Source: Arthrobacter sp. C9C5
GTDB lineage: Bacteria > Actinomycetota > Actinomycetes > Actinomycetales > Micrococcaceae
Length of the DNA: 64,000 nt
Direction: 5' to 3'
NCBI RefSeq assembly: GCF_013359735.1
Contig: NZ_JABFMX010000006.1
Location: 69,990 to 133,989 of the forward strand
Under the pieces are notes generated by a model, which did not search any database, had not been told where the DNA came from, and saw only the letters and a program-made list of their open reading frames with translations. The stretch's first letter is position 1, and each line of letters opens with the position of its first letter. Positions 62,826-64,000 of this stretch are shown here, in pieces. The translations under genes were made by a program, and so were the position numbers.

Positions 62826-63566
62826 TCATTCGGACGTTCCGGCGGGCTGCGACCGCGGCCTCCGCTTCGCAGCCATCCGCCCCACCCAGATCAGGACGAG
62901 CCCGAGCACCAGGAAAAGAATGCCGGTGTAGTTGATGACAAATCTCCAGCAACCCAGTCCGGGCGGAATGAGCGGGAAGCCCAGCGTCAAGGCCATTGCC
63001 ACAGAGCCGACGGCCAGGGAAACGGCGCTGCCGCGGATGATCAGCGGGAGCCGGCTGCCGGCCGTCCGGATCATCGCGGGAAGCAGTGCCAGCAGGACAA
63101 AGGCCGGATAAAGCCGGCCGGCGGCCCCGTAGTACTCCACGAGTACGCGGTTGCGGCCGCTCTTTGCGGCGACCTCGACGAGCCCGGCGGATGACCCGGC
63201 CGTGTCCATCATCAGGAAAAGAACGATGACCACGGCGGAGGACAGCACCCCCATGCCGATGCCCACCGGACCCGTTAGGAAGCGCCGGGCGTCCTCGGCG
63301 CTGAAGCCTTTCGCGATCTGGAGGCCCAGGAAGAATACCGCGGCAAAGCCAACGAACCGCAGCACCACATTCGCTACATTGACGCCGCCCAGGAAGCCGT
63401 CAATGGCGTCATACGGTTCCTCGATGCTCAGCAGGATGGCCGCCATCAAGAGCACCAGCACGTAGAAGACGGGCCGGTTTTCACCCCGCCGGGCGCTGGG
63501 TATCCGGGCAAGCGCGACGAGGGTGCAGACTGCGAAGGTGCTCCATTGCAGGGCCGTGACGATCAT
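62826..63566 (-). CDS. Seven-helix-type membrane protein, paralogue B (MAB_1171c-like N-terminal region)
   Basis: A 246-residue paralogue of the gene at 61992-62714, with the same hydrophobic pattern and conserved MMDTAGSSAGLVEVAAKSGR and AAGRLYPAFVLLALLPAMIR. The ATG at 63566 overlaps the stop of the upstream gene (ATGA), which fixes the start and implies translational coupling. About 110 bases separate it from paralogue A. The conserved MDTxGSSxGLxxVA loop sits between two membrane helices and is the most distinctive signature of the pair. Confidence 0.72.
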   Translation of the reverse strand: MIVTALQWSTFAVCTLVALARIPSARRGENRPVFYVLVLLMAAILLSIEEPYDAIDGFLGGVNVANVVLRFVGFAAVFFLGLQIAKGFSAEDARRFLTGPVGIGMGVLSSAVVIVLFLMMDTAGSSAGLVEVAAKSGRNRVLVEYYGAAGRLYPAFVLLALLPAMIRTAGSRLPLIIRGSAVSLAVGSVAMALTLGFPLIPPGLGCWRFVINYTGILFLVLGLVLIWVGRMAAKRRPRSQPAGTSE

Positions 63567-64000
63567 CCGAGGTTCTCCCAAATCTTTTCCGTTTGCGCCT
63601 GCTCCTGCTCCTGGCGGCGCAGCGTCTTGCCCAGGGCTTGGAGCCGCTCCCCGGCCAGGGCAACAAGCTCGCCGTCAGAGAGGGCATCCAGTGCGGACTG
63701 CCGGGCATCCACGGGCCAGCCGGCTTCAGCCTCGGTAATCAGCCCGGTCGCGACGAGGCCGCCGGTCAAGCCCACGCCTCCGGCGCGCGAGGTTGCCACG
63801 GCAAGTTCCGGCGAGAGTCGGTTGGCGGTCAGCTGGGCCGAATAGTTCTGCGGGGCGACGCCGGTGGCGGCGGAAACGCGGTGGCGGAGTTCGCCGTCGT
63901 CAATGGCGTCCACCCAGTTCCGCACCGAGGTGGCGTGCGGGGCCGGGCTGAGCGCGCGGAGCGTCCCGGAGCCGTCTTTGGGATCCGCGGCAGAACGGGT
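63563..64000 (-). CDS. Putative regulatory protein upstream of the membrane-protein pair (5' end outside window)
   Basis: The minus-strand frame is open to the right edge, so the N-terminus is missing; at least 145 residues are visible. RNWVDAIDDGELRHRVSAAT followed by GVAPQNYSAQLTANRLSPEL and AVATSRAGGVGLTGGLVATG suggests a small helical DNA-binding or peptide-binding domain, possibly an XRE-type regulator. The C-terminus (LVALAGERLQALGKTLRRQE) is a charged helix. MAB_1171c-type membrane genes often follow an XRE regulator, which supports this reading. No firm family match can be made from this fragment. Confidence 0.5.
   Translation of the reverse strand, partial: TRSAADPKDGSGTLRALSPAPHATSVRNWVDAIDDGELRHRVSAATGVAPQNYSAQLTANRLSPELAVATSRAGGVGLTGGLVATGLITEAEAGWPVDARQSALDALSDGELVALAGERLQALGKTLRRQEQEQAQTEKIWENLG

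Overview
The window looks like a chromosome segment of a high-G+C Gram-positive actinobacterium, most likely an Arthrobacter-type member of the Micrococcaceae. Codons are strongly G/C-biased at third positions and GTG/TTG starts are common. Actinobacterial hallmarks include a GGM-tailed GroEL without an adjacent groES, an IdeR/DtxR repressor, DUF3263 next to a LytR_C protein, and an XPB helicase / cold-shock / DUF3027 / MFS / serC neighbourhood that resembles the Mycobacterium tuberculosis Rv0861c-Rv0884c order. The genus is inferred from content and layout, not from a search.

Bases 1-16839 hold most of a flagellar cluster: fliK (cut by the left edge), flgD, flgE, flbD, motA, motB, fliM, fliN, fliO, fliP, fliQ, fliR, flhB, flhA, an FlhF-like gene, csrA, then flgN on the opposite strand and a FliA/WhiG-type sigma factor. 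Genes from motA onward are packed with ATGA/GTGA-type overlaps. A 1.1-kb insertion-like unit sits between flgE and flbD: a minus-strand DUF559 nuclease-like gene with related palindromes at almost equal distance on each side.

Bases 16840-20653 carry dps, a divergent MFS exporter / TetR regulator pair with a clear shared operator, and an aldo/keto reductase. Bases 20826-28945 are a glycine-serine module: a tandem glycine riboswitch, gcvP, gcvT, gcvH, glyA and sdaA, which together convert glycine to one-carbon units, interconvert glycine and serine, and deaminate serine to pyruvate. A family of roughly 40-bp palindromic repeats interrupts this module, mainly between gcvT and gcvH.

Bases 28950-36907 hold tspO, a FemX-type peptidoglycan bridge enzyme, a ThrE-type exporter, a siderophore-interacting ferric reductase, ung, DUF3263, a LytR_C protein, a cold-shock protein and a substrate-binding lipoprotein. 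groEL follows behind two CIRCE operators, then an RNase H/DUF4440 fusion, an orphan WXG100 protein, a two-component system, the XPB helicase and its partner, a second cold-shock protein, DUF3027, an MFS protein, serC and the DtxR/IdeR gene.

Bases 51871-54446 are a cell-wall hydrolase locus: two c-di-AMP (ydaO-type) riboswitches, one before an M23 peptidase and one before an NlpC/P60-like enzyme, the latter with an extra 51-codon ORF in its leader. After an HNH nuclease comes a molybdenum-cofactor block (mobA, DUF6457, moeA, fdhD), a GH38 alpha-mannosidase, and at the right edge two paralogous multi-pass membrane proteins coupled to a truncated upstream gene.

The most unusual items are the palindrome-flanked DUF559 unit, the 22-codon ORF coupling flhB to flhA, the FlhF-like protein with degenerate GTPase motifs, the duplicated N-terminus under a c-di-AMP riboswitch, and the right-edge membrane-protein pair. 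No tRNA, rRNA, CRISPR array or complete insertion sequence was seen.
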